From an uncultured Oscillospiraceae bacterium (lineage in GTDB: Bacteria > Bacillota_A > Clostridia > Oscillospirales > Oscillospiraceae): a stretch of DNA of 6,481 bases. Numbering within the stretch: the first letter of the stretch is position 1; every line of letters starts with the position of its first letter. The stretch lies in assembly GCA_910584605.1 (NCBI GenBank), contig CAJUAW010000143.1:1-6481 (forward strand). Direction: 5' to 3'. The position numbers and the translations under genes are program-made. Under the pieces are notes generated by a model. The model was not told the origin of the DNA and made no database searches. It worked only from the letters and a program-made list of their open reading frames with translations. This document shows positions 1 through 6,200 of the stretch, in pieces.

Positions 1-37
1 TGTGTGACTGGAGTTCAGACGTGTGCTCTTCCGATCT
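1..37 (+). other. Illumina sequencing adapter left on contig end (artefact)
   Basis: Bases 4-37 match base for base the 34-nt TruSeq read-2 adapter, which begins GTGACTGGAG and ends CTTCCGATCT. The three preceding bases (TGT) are where the i7 index would end. The adapter is open in the frame of the following gene, so it translates into the well-known artefactual peptide TGVQTCALPI at the front of that protein. It is not part of the organism's genome. Genuine sequence starts at about base 38, and the true upstream neighbour is unknown. Confidence 0.97.
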
Positions 38-1161
38 CCCTGGTCAACGACAAAAAGCTGAAGCTGTCCCTCTACTTCAGCTACGCCTACGAGGGGGACA
101 TCCATGTGGGCCAGAGCGTGGACATGTCTATCCCAGCGGTGATGAAGACCTACACTGGCCGGGTAGAGAAGATCAACAAGGTGAGCTTTGTCTCCCCCGA
201 GGGGGCGGTCCACTTTGAGGTGGTTATCGTCTTTGACAACCCGGGCACCCTCACCGAGAAGATGGACGCCTCCGCCATGCTCACCGATTCCGAGGGCGGG
301 GAGATTTACCCCTACAGGAACGGCCAGACCCAGTTCTACGAGACCCGGGACGTGCTGGCCAAGGCCTCCGGCCCGGTGATCGGCCTGGGCAACCTGCTCA
401 ACTACGCCAACGTCTATGAGGGCGAGCCCCTGCTGTACTTAGGCTCCAACACCATCGACGAGCAGATCCGCAACCAGCAGACCAAACTGGACGAGGCCCA
501 GAACGCCATGAACGACTTCAACGCTGTGGCCCCCATCGACGGCACGGTTACTTCCTGCAACCTGGTGGAGGGCCAGGAGGTGAAGAACGGCGACACGGTG
601 GTCATGATCTCCAACAACGTGACCATGCTGGTCACCATCACCGTGGACGACCGGAACATCGCGTTCATCAAGCCGGGCAGCTTTGTGGACCTGTCGGACT
701 GGAACGGCAACGTATTCCAGGGCCAGGTCACCTCCATTGATATGGCCGGGGCGGAGAGCGGCCAGGGCATGACCAACTACCCGGTTACCCTGGAGGTGGA
801 CAACTTCGGCGGCGCGCTGATGGACGGCGCCTACCTGCAATACTCCTTCGTCACCAGCGAATCGGAGGCCTGTGTGATGGTGCCCACCGCCTGCGTGCAG
901 TACTTCAGCGATACCGAGGGCAACCGGTGCTCGGTGGTCTTTGTCCAGATGGATCAGCCCCCCGAGGAACTGCCCGAGCTGGAGTATCCCACCTTTGAAC
1001 CCGGCCAGAAGCGCACCTTCCCCAGTCAGGAGGAGGGCTACTACCCCGTGGTGGTGGAGACCGGCATTGCCGACACCCAGAACGTGGAGATCATCTCCGG
1101 CGTCAACGAGGGGGACACGGTGTTCTACAACTACACCGTCACCGATTACTCCGGTTGGTGA
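38..1161 (+). CDS. HlyD/MacA-type periplasmic (extracellular) adaptor of an ABC transporter, 5'-truncated
   Basis: This is the C-terminal ~374 residues of a membrane-fusion/adaptor protein; the first complete in-frame codon is 40-42, and everything before it is adapter. A beta-barrel-like stretch comes first (about 40-300, with VGQSVDMSIP). A first lipoyl half follows (about 343-450, ASGPVIG...YEGEPLLYLGS), then a short charged helix (451-522) and a second lipoyl half (about 523-615, APIDGTVTS...VKNGDTVVMIS). A second barrel (616-850) and a membrane-proximal C-terminal region (865-1158, ending VETGIADTQNVEIISGVNEGD) complete it. In the family, adaptors of this type dock onto MacB-like permeases. 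The N-terminal membrane anchor and any upstream lipoyl region are missing. The helical part between lipoyl halves is much shorter than the long hairpin of Gram-negative MacA, which fits a cell without TolC. The stop is 8 bp before the ATPase start, so the genes are probably cotranscribed. The family call is firm; the substrate is unknown. Confidence 0.88.
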
Positions 1162-1165
1162 GGTG
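1160..1165 (+). promoter_or_regulatory. Ribosome binding site deciding the ATPase start
   Basis: GAGGTG overlaps the TGA stop of the adaptor gene and lies just upstream of ATG 1170. It favours that ATG over the in-frame TTG at 1155 and GTG at 1158, which lie on or before the site. Confidence 0.7.
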
Positions 1166-1169
1166 CGCC

Positions 1170-1865
1170 ATGCTGATCGACATTCGAGACCTCTATAAGA
1201 TATACAACGAGGGCAAGGAGAGCGAGGTAAGAGCTCTGGACGGCGTCTCCCTTCAGATCGACAAGGGGGAGTTCGTGGCCATCGTGGGCCAGTCGGGCTC
1301 GGGCAAGTCCACCATGATGAACGTGCTGGGCTGCCTGGACATCCCCACCTACGGGGAGTACTTCCTGGACGGCAACGACATCAACACCCTCACCGACAAG
1401 CAGCTGGCCCGCATCCGCAACCGGGAGATCGGCTTCATCTTCCAGGGCTACAACCTGATTCAGGAGCTGGACGCCCTGGAGAACGTGACCCTGCCCCTGA
1501 TCTACCGGGGGGTGTCCGTCTTCGACCGGGAGGACATGGCCATGGAGGCCCTGGCCAAGGTGGGTATGGACGACCGGGCCCACCACCGGCCCTCGGAGAT
1601 GTCCGGCGGCCAGCAGCAGCGGGTGGCCATCGCCCGGGCCATCGCCACCAGTCCCCCTATCATCATGGCTGACGAGCCCACCGGCGCCCTGGACTCCCGG
1701 ACAGGCCGGCATGTGCTGGAAATTCTCCGGGAGCTGTACCGGGGTGGGACGACCATCCTGCTGATCACCCACGACGACGGCATCGCCGCCACCGCCAAGC
1801 GGGTGGTACGGCTGTCCGACGGGAAGATCATCTCAGACAAACCCCAGGAGGTGGATTGGGAATGA
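1170..1865 (+). CDS. MacB/LolD-type ABC transporter ATP-binding protein
   Basis: A 231-residue cytoplasmic ATPase that should power the adjoining permease. All the diagnostic motifs are present: Walker A GQSGSGKST (residues 40-48), Q-loop FQGYNL (Q92), signature MSGGQQQR (from 144; canonical LSGGQ with L to M), Walker B IIMADEP (164-170), D-loop GALD (172-175) and H-loop histidine 201 in ITHDD. Length and the TGALDS and RVVRLSDGKI strings are typical of the LolD/MacB/FtsE-like group that works with FtsX-fold permeases. I chose ATG 1170 because of the upstream GAGGTG and because MLIDIRDLYKIY is the normal start of the fold. Its stop overlaps the permease start (ATGA at 1862-1865), indicating translational coupling and equal production of the two subunits. 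No catalytic residue is missing, so it should be active. The transported substrate cannot be read from this subunit. Confidence 0.96.
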   Translation: MLIDIRDLYKIYNEGKESEVRALDGVSLQIDKGEFVAIVGQSGSGKSTMMNVLGCLDIPTYGEYFLDGNDINTLTDKQLARIRNREIGFIFQGYNLIQELDALENVTLPLIYRGVSVFDREDMAMEALAKVGMDDRAHHRPSEMSGGQQQRVAIARAIATSPPIIMADEPTGALDSRTGRHVLEILRELYRGGTTILLITHDDGIAATAKRVVRLSDGKIISDKPQEVDWE

Positions 1866-3157
1866 ACCTTTGGCAAGCCTTTAAAATGGCCTTCAAGTCC
1901 ATCGCCATGAAGAAGACCCGGTCCTTCCTCACCATGCTGGGCATCATCATCGGCGTGGCGTCGGTGGTTATCATGGTGTCTGTCATGCAGGGCCAGGCCA
2001 AGAAGAACATGGAGTATTTTGAGAAGATGGGCGACAACAAGATCACTCTGTACGCCTACTCCTACTACGATGTGGACAACGAGACGGGTCAGAAAATTTT
2101 TGACTACTGCCTGTCCCTCAGCGACCTGATTCTGGGCATTACCCCGAATGCGGAGATCAATGACAAGGGGACGGTGCAGTACGGCTCCAAGGTGCTCCCG
2201 GTGAACGACTGGGAGGCCCTGGCCACCCCCATGCCCGGAGGGGGCATGATGATGGACGGGGATACCTCCGAGAAAATGCTCCGCTTCAAGCTGGGGTCCG
2301 AGAGCTATGGGGTGTGCAACAACTACACCCTTGCCGGCGGGCGGGAGTTTACCTACCTGGAGGTGGAAAAGACCCTGCCGGTGTGCGTGCTGGGCTCCAG
2401 CGCCAAGGAGCAGATCTTCGGCTATACCGACCCGGTGGGGGAGACCATCAGCATCAACGGCGACCCCTTCCAGGTGGTGGGCTGGTACAACAGCATGGAC
2501 CTGCAGTACAGCAACGGGATGGACAGCGCCATCGTAATCCCCTACACCTTTAACCGCAGCATGAACAAGAATAACTCCATGAACCAATATGTCATCAAGG
2601 CCAAGGACGGCCCCTCCACCATTGAGGCCACCACCCGGATCGACGCCTTCCTCAACGGCATGTTTCCCAAGAACGCCGACGGCTGGCGGGAGAACGGGGA
2701 CTACAACGTGGGCAGCGACGACAGCTGGATGCAGGATGCCCAAAAGGCCAACCTGATGCAGTCCCTGGTGATGGGGGCCATCGCCGGCATCTCCCTGCTG
2801 GTGGGCGGCATCGGCATTATGAACATCATGCTGGTCACCGTCACCGAGCGCACCCGGGAGATCGGCATCCGCAAGGCCATCGGCGCGGAGCGGTCCAGCA
2901 TCATCACCCAGTTCCTCATCGAGTCGGCGGTGATCTGCTCCCTGGGCGGACTCATCGGCATCGGCATCGGCTATGTGGGCACCATGATCGCCGGCAAGCT
3001 GATGGAGGACGTGTTTGACGGCATGATCCTCATGCCCGAGCCCACCATTGCCATCGGGGCCTTCCTGTTCTCGGTGGTGCTGGGCATCATCTTCGGCATG
3101 TACCCCGCCATCAAGGCCTCCGGCCTGCAGCCGGTGGTGGCCCTGCGGGCGGACTGA
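1862..3157 (+). CDS. MacB/FtsX-family ABC transporter permease
   Basis: A 431-residue integral membrane subunit with MacB topology. TM1 is near residues 22-43 after a short basic amphipathic N-terminus (FKSIAMKKTRSFLTMLGIII). A large extracellular domain (about 46-296) follows, then three C-terminal helices: about 300-325, 351-378 and 396-418. Between TM2 and TM3 lies the family hallmark TVTERTREIGIRKAIGA (about 327-343), the cytoplasmic coupling region. The C-terminus (MYPAIKASGLQPVVALRAD) is also classic. MacB-type proteins are mechanotransmitters that move peptides, toxins or drugs presented outside the membrane. I start it at ATG 1862, overlapping the ATPase stop, with AGGAGGTGG at 1846-1854; an in-frame TTG at 1856 lies too close to that site. 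A methionine/glycine-rich loop (residues 124-131, MPGGGMMM) sits in the external domain and may be lineage-specific. The family call is secure; drug, peptide or lipid as cargo cannot be decided. Confidence 0.95.
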   Translation: MNLWQAFKMAFKSIAMKKTRSFLTMLGIIIGVASVVIMVSVMQGQAKKNMEYFEKMGDNKITLYAYSYYDVDNETGQKIFDYCLSLSDLILGITPNAEINDKGTVQYGSKVLPVNDWEALATPMPGGGMMMDGDTSEKMLRFKLGSESYGVCNNYTLAGGREFTYLEVEKTLPVCVLGSSAKEQIFGYTDPVGETISINGDPFQVVGWYNSMDLQYSNGMDSAIVIPYTFNRSMNKNNSMNQYVIKAKDGPSTIEATTRIDAFLNGMFPKNADGWRENGDYNVGSDDSWMQDAQKANLMQSLVMGAIAGISLLVGGIGIMNIMLVTVTERTREIGIRKAIGAERSSIITQFLIESAVICSLGGLIGIGIGYVGTMIAGKLMEDVFDGMILMPEPTIAIGAFLFSVVLGIIFGMYPAIKASGLQPVVALRAD

Positions 3158-3172
3158 AAGGAGAGATCGGTT

Positions 3173-5515
3173 ATGAGAATATTCAAACGGCTGGAGGCGG
3201 CCGTCCTCGCCGCGGCGCTGGCCCTGTCCCTGGTGGTCCTGCCGGCGTCCGCGGCCCCTGGGTCCTTCACCGACGTGAGCGATCCCAACATTGCCCTCAA
3301 CGCCGACATTCTGCGGCTGATGGGGGTGGTCAGCGGCACCGGTGAAAACCGCTTCAACCCCTCGGGGTCGCTGACCCGGGCCCAATTCTGCACCATGGTG
3401 GTCACCTTCCTTCAGCGGGGGGACGAGGCGCCCCGCTACTCCACCCGGACCATCTTCTCCGACGTGAAGAGCGGCCACTGGGCCAGGGCCTACGTCAATC
3501 TGGCGGCCAGCATCCCGGTGAGCGAGAGCGACGGGGAGAACAGCAGTTCCATCCCCCTGGTCTCCGGCGTGGGGGACGGTCGTTTCCTCCCCGATGACAA
3601 CATTACGATGGCGGAGGCGGCTACCATCCTCCTTCGTGCGCTGGGGTACACCAGCAAGGAGGCGGGGGCTGTGTGGCCCCAGGGCTACATGGACCTGGCC
3701 GCCTCCACCGGCCTGACGGAGGGCCTGGACCTGCCCGCCGGCACTGCCATCAACCGGGCCCAGGCGGCCCAGCTGTTTGTCAACGCCCTGTCCTGCAAGA
3801 CCAAGGAGGGCAAGGCGTACTACGAGACCATCGGGACCCTGTCCAACGGGCAGGAGAAGACCATCGTCCTGTCGGTCAACGTGGAGACGGACGACGGCAG
3901 CACCATCGGCGCCATCCGCACCACCGGCCAGAGCAAGGACTCCGAGGCCTACCTCCCTGCCCACGGCGACGGCAATGTGGCCGCCCTCCAGGGCAAGCGG
4001 GGCTATCTGGTGCTCAATGACAAGCAGGAGGTGGTGGCCTTTGTGCCCGACAAGAGCACCGTCACCACCATTGTCCTCAACGGCAGCGCCCAGGCCAATT
4101 CGGTGAAGGCCAGCAGCGGCCAGCAGTATACCATCTCCTCCGGGACCACGGTGTATACCTCCGCCTCGGACGCCGGAAAGGACTGGCTGGAGGCGTATGC
4201 CTCCCTCACCTCAGGCACCCAGCTCACCATGTACTCGGAGAAGGGCAAGATCGTGGCCGTCTACGCCACCGGCGGGGCCAACACCATCGACTCCGACGCC
4301 GTGGTGGTCATGGGTACCGCCACCGCCGCCACCTTCCACCACCTCACTGGCGGCGTGACCAACTTCAGTGTCATCAAGGACCGCCAGCCCATCCGCCTGA
4401 ACCAGATCAAGCCCTACGACGTGGTCACCTACGACCCCGTCAGCAACACCTTAGTGGTGTCCGACCTGCGGATGACCGCTGTCTACTCCGACCCCAAGCC
4501 CAACCCCAAGACCCCCCAGACCATCAACGTGGTGGGCAAGGAGATGGATGTGCTGGAGAGCGCCTGGGACACCATCGGTGACCTGAAGCCCGGCGACAGC
4601 GTGTCCCTCCTCCTCACCGCCGACGGCGTAGTGGCCGGCATCGTCCCCGCCAGCGCCCAGGTCCGCTCCACCGCCATCGGCACGGCCTCGGAGGGCGGCG
4701 TGTCCATCTTCCTCCCCGGCGGCGGCACTCTGGATCTGTCCGGCAAGGTGACCAACGCCTCCAGTGTGACGGCGGACGAGCCGGTGGTGATCTCCTCGGT
4801 GAAGGACGGCTTCTCGGTGAGCAAGCTGCCCGTCAACCGGGCCCCCGGCGCCTTCGACGTGGCCGGACTGAAGCTGGGCGCCCTCACCGTCTCCCCCAGC
4901 GTCCGGATCTATGAGCAGCTGAAGAACAGCCCCCTGCAGTCCGTGGACCGGGGCAGCCTGACCATGGAGTCCATCCCTGCGGATAAGGTCAGCTACCACG
5001 CAAACAGCTCCGGCGTTGTGGACTACATTGTGCTGGAGGATGTCACCGGTGTGGCCTACATCTACGGCATGATGGTGGGCGGCTATGAGGAAATAGATGG
5101 AAAAGAGCGGTATGTCTGGTATCTGCGTAGCGGCAGCCAGGACATCCAGTTCAGCTCCGCCACCACCTACCGCGGCCAAAGCGGCGATATGGTCGGGGTG
5201 GTCCTGGGCACGAACCGGGACGACAGCAGCACCATTCGGGAGATCGTCAAGCTCCAGGAGATCCGGCAGGTGAAGGTCTCCGACTTCTTCGAGAGCCAGG
5301 GTGAGTACTACGTCCGGGTGGGCGCCCACACCTACCAGATTGCGGACAACGTGGAGTGCTACTACAACCGCACCGGCAACAAGGTGTCCAAGGACAACTG
5401 GCTGACCGGCGGCACCGGCACGGAGCGGTTCAACTCCATCAAGACCTACTCCGAGACCTTCTCCATTTACGTGGACCAGGTGGGCCAGCAGGTGCGTATC
5501 GTTGTGGCCAACTGA
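3173..5515 (+). CDS. Secreted S-layer homology (SLH) domain protein with tandem beta-rich modules
   Basis: A 780-residue exported surface protein. Residues 1-27 form a Sec signal peptide: basic MRIFKR, an Ala/Leu core, and a probable cleavage after PASA. Three SLH repeats follow at about 31-80 (SFTDVS...LTRAQFCTMV), 94-158 (IFSDVKSGHWARAYV...FLPDDNITMAEAATILLRALGY) and 166-207 (WPQGYMDLAASTGL...INRAQAAQLFVNAL). In the family, three SLH repeats bind pyruvylated secondary cell-wall polymers, which anchors the protein noncovalently. The second repeat carries an extra Ser/Glu/Asn-rich insertion near 117-127. Residues ~230-780 are not a domain I recognise; they break into about eight degenerate modules (see the repeat entry). 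No catalytic motif, sortase signal or C-terminal membrane segment is visible. The start is set by AAAGGAGAG at 3157-3165, 15 bp after the permease stop, placing it last in the transporter operon. It could be a structural wall protein, a transporter partner or a scaffold; function unknown. Confidence 0.93.
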   Translation: MRIFKRLEAAVLAAALALSLVVLPASAAPGSFTDVSDPNIALNADILRLMGVVSGTGENRFNPSGSLTRAQFCTMVVTFLQRGDEAPRYSTRTIFSDVKSGHWARAYVNLAASIPVSESDGENSSSIPLVSGVGDGRFLPDDNITMAEAATILLRALGYTSKEAGAVWPQGYMDLAASTGLTEGLDLPAGTAINRAQAAQLFVNALSCKTKEGKAYYETIGTLSNGQEKTIVLSVNVETDDGSTIGAIRTTGQSKDSEAYLPAHGDGNVAALQGKRGYLVLNDKQEVVAFVPDKSTVTTIVLNGSAQANSVKASSGQQYTISSGTTVYTSASDAGKDWLEAYASLTSGTQLTMYSEKGKIVAVYATGGANTIDSDAVVVMGTATAATFHHLTGGVTNFSVIKDRQPIRLNQIKPYDVVTYDPVSNTLVVSDLRMTAVYSDPKPNPKTPQTINVVGKEMDVLESAWDTIGDLKPGDSVSLLLTADGVVAGIVPASAQVRSTAIGTASEGGVSIFLPGGGTLDLSGKVTNASSVTADEPVVISSVKDGFSVSKLPVNRAPGAFDVAGLKLGALTVSPSVRIYEQLKNSPLQSVDRGSLTMESIPADKVSYHANSSGVVDYIVLEDVTGVAYIYGMMVGGYEEIDGKERYVWYLRSGSQDIQFSSATTYRGQSGDMVGVVLGTNRDDSSTIREIVKLQEIRQVKVSDFFESQGEYYVRVGAHTYQIADNVECYYNRTGNKVSKDNWLTGGTGTERFNSIKTYSETFSIYVDQVGQQVRIVVAN
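3830..5512 (+). repeat. About eight degenerate ~65-residue protein modules in the SLH protein
   Basis: After the SLH region the protein shows a recurring closing motif: a turn containing Gly-Asp or a variant, an alternating hydrophobic strand, a Gly/Asp turn, then a second strand of Val-x-x-Ile type. Examples are LTSGTQLTMYSEKGKIVAVY, LKPGDSVSLLLTADGVVAGI, IPADKVSYHANSSGVVDYIV and a last copy FSIYVDQVGQQVRIVVAN. By hand the motif begins near residues 272, 345, 411, 470, 534, 600, 669 and about 757, so spacing is 59-73 except for the last interval (~88). The copies have diverged strongly and DNA-level repetition is not evident. I infer a string of small beta domains; the boundaries are approximate. 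Confidence 0.55.
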
Positions 5516-5530
5516 TCCCAAGCATAGAGA

Positions 5531-5560
5531 CAGCCCCCGGCGAAAGCCGGGGGCTGTTTT
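5531..5560 (+). terminator. Intrinsic terminator of the transporter-SLH operon
   Basis: A perfect 11-bp GC-rich stem (5531-5541 with 5546-5556) is closed by a GAAA tetraloop and followed by TTTT and the T-rich GTGTT. It begins 16 bp after the SLH stop. On the other strand the hairpin is followed by only a weak T-rich stretch, so ending of the converging XRE transcript here is possible but less certain. Confidence 0.93.
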
Positions 5561-5563
5561 GTG

Positions 5564-5890
5564 TTATAAGGGCTGCTCCGCCGCCAGGTCGATGAACCGC
5601 CGGACCAGCTCCAGCTGGCCCGCGTTTAAGGTGCGCAGCTTCTCCGCCACCGACCGCCAGTCCTCCTCGGGCCAGAGACTGGCGCCCACCAGAAATTCGT
5701 CCGGCGTGGTTTCCAGAGCCAGGGCCAGCTTCATGATGACCTCGGTGGAGGGGATGGAGATTGCGCGTTCAATGCTGGAAAGGTATTTGTATCCGATATC
5801 GGCCCGTTCCTCCACTTGAAACTGCTTTAAGCCAAGCTGCTTTCGTCTGCGGGCAATGCGCTTACCAATCTCCTTATAATCCAATTCCAT
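5564..5890 (-). CDS. XRE-family helix-turn-helix transcriptional regulator
   Basis: A 108-residue DNA-binding protein. The HTH_3/XRE domain covers about residues 7-67: IGKRIARRRKQLGLKQFQVE, then the recognition-helix region ADIGYKYLSSIERAISIPS, then the closing helices VIMKLALALETTPDEFL. The tail (about 76-106, EDWRSVAEKLRTLNAGQLELVRRFIDL) is helical and may mediate dimerisation. There is no peptidase, sensor or metal-binding domain, so it looks like a simple repressor. The start is ATG at 5890-5888, with AGGAGGG six bases upstream; a longer reading frame to 5947 lacks such a site. It converges on the SLH operon, with its stop just beyond that operon's terminator, and is divergent from the 46-residue gene. 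The palindromes in the shared gap make that small gene, and its own gene, the obvious targets. No convincing promoter of its own was found. Confidence 0.93.
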   Translation of the reverse strand: MELDYKEIGKRIARRRKQLGLKQFQVEERADIGYKYLSSIERAISIPSTEVIMKLALALETTPDEFLVGASLWPEEDWRSVAEKLRTLNAGQLELVRRFIDLAAEQPL

Positions 5891-5896
5891 GCTGAG

Positions 5897-5903
5897 CCCT
5901 CCT
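5897..5903 (-). promoter_or_regulatory. Ribosome binding site of the XRE regulator
   Basis: Read on the minus strand this is AGGAGGG, six bases before the ATG at 5890. It is a near-perfect Shine-Dalgarno sequence and fixes the start of the 108-residue form. Confidence 0.88.
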
Positions 5904-5917
5904 ATGATTTTAATCAT
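5904..5917. promoter_or_regulatory. Short palindrome next to the XRE ribosome binding site
   Basis: ATGATT and AATCAT form an inverted repeat around a TT centre, directly abutting the XRE gene's Shine-Dalgarno sequence. It could be an autoregulatory operator or a weak mRNA hairpin. It also contains a possible minus-strand -10 (TATGAT at 5918-5913) with only a poor -35. AT-rich sequence yields such palindromes by chance. Confidence 0.3.
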
Positions 5918-5949
5918 ATGGAGGTTTTTATGCCGATAAACCAGCAATT

Positions 5950-5964
5950 AGCCGAAATTCGGCT
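5950..5964. promoter_or_regulatory. Candidate operator palindrome overlapping the -35 box
   Basis: AGCCGAA, a central A, then TTCGGCT make a perfect 7+1+7 palindrome whose last base is the first base of the TTGACA box. Its size, dyad symmetry and place between a divergent XRE gene and its neighbour are what one expects of an XRE repressor site. A further palindrome, AAATCGATTT (5977-5986), lies in the promoter spacer. Binding is inferred. Confidence 0.5.
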
Positions 5965-5992
5965 TGACATATTCTGAAATCGATTTTATAAT
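5964..5992 (+). promoter_or_regulatory. Perfect consensus sigma-A promoter for the 46-residue gene
   Basis: TTGACA at 5964-5969 and TATAAT at 5987-5992 are separated by exactly 17 bp, which is the full housekeeping consensus. Transcription should start near 5999-6001, giving a leader of about 30 bases before ATG 6030. So strong a promoter beside a repressor gene suggests it is normally held off. Confidence 0.9.
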
Positions 5993-6029
5993 CGGATTGC
6001 ATATATAAAGTCGAATGCGAGGGATTGCT

Positions 6030-6170
6030 ATGTACGAAAAAATGTACCACCTCCTGTTCCGTGCCGTTACGGACGCCATGGACTTGCTGGAGGAGCAAAA
6101 GTACCAGGAGGCGCTGTCGCTGCTGGAGCGGGCCAGCCGGGACGCGGAAGAGGTTTACATGTCCGAATGA
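6030..6170 (+). CDS. Small 46-residue helical protein of unknown function
   Basis: The peptide starts MYEKMYHLLF and ends AEEVYMSE. It has a good ribosome site, GAGGGA at 6019-6024, five bases before ATG. A consensus promoter lies upstream and a terminator begins at its stop codon, so the unit is complete and monocistronic. The sequence suggests two amphipathic helices (about residues 2-21 and 25-43). The second, KYQEALSLLERASRDAEE, resembles half of a TPR-like helical hairpin. No signal peptide, membrane segment or cysteine pair is present, so it is probably cytosolic and possibly oligomeric or a partner of a larger protein. From memory, similar short proteins with an AVTDA segment and an AEE-(aromatic) ending recur in gut Clostridia and their prophages, but I cannot verify this and assign no function. 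Confidence 0.8.
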   Translation: MYEKMYHLLFRAVTDAMDLLEEQKYQEALSLLERASRDAEEVYMSE

Positions 6171-6200
6171 AAAGCAGGGACCGTTATGGTCCCTGCTTTT
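6170..6200. terminator. Bidirectional terminator between convergent genes
   Basis: A perfect 13-bp inverted repeat (6170-6182 with 6188-6200) has a five-base loop, GTTAT. The core GCAGGGACC/GGTCCCTGC is flanked by AAAA on the left and TTTT on the right, so each strand gives a stem followed by a U-tract. It ends the 46-residue gene on the plus strand and the glycosylase gene on the minus strand. Confidence 0.9.

Noticed and set aside
21..218. 65-residue plus-strand frame beginning MCSSDL
   Set aside because: Its start lies inside the sequencing adapter and the rest is a shadow of the adaptor-protein gene.
1502..3964. 820-residue open frame on the minus strand
   Set aside because: It is antisense to three well-supported genes, has a biased His/Gly/Val/Ala/Asp composition typical of GC-rich shadows, and contains no recognisable domain.
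4451..5521. 356-residue minus-strand frame opposite the SLH gene
   Set aside because: It shows the same GC-driven antisense composition and lies entirely over a gene with a signal peptide and SLH domains.
5875..5880. TATAAT on the plus strand inside the XRE gene
   Set aside because: No -35-like hexamer lies 16-18 bp upstream; the match falls in codons of the regulator and is probably chance.
5891..5947. 19-residue N-terminal extension of the XRE regulator
   Set aside because: Neither upstream ATG has a ribosome site, whereas ATG 5890 has AGGAGGG at ideal spacing and begins the usual fold.
5994..6028. Direct repeat GGATTGC (5994-6000 and 6022-6028)
   Set aside because: It is only seven bases, in two copies; one copy overlaps the ribosome-site region. 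Chance is sufficient.
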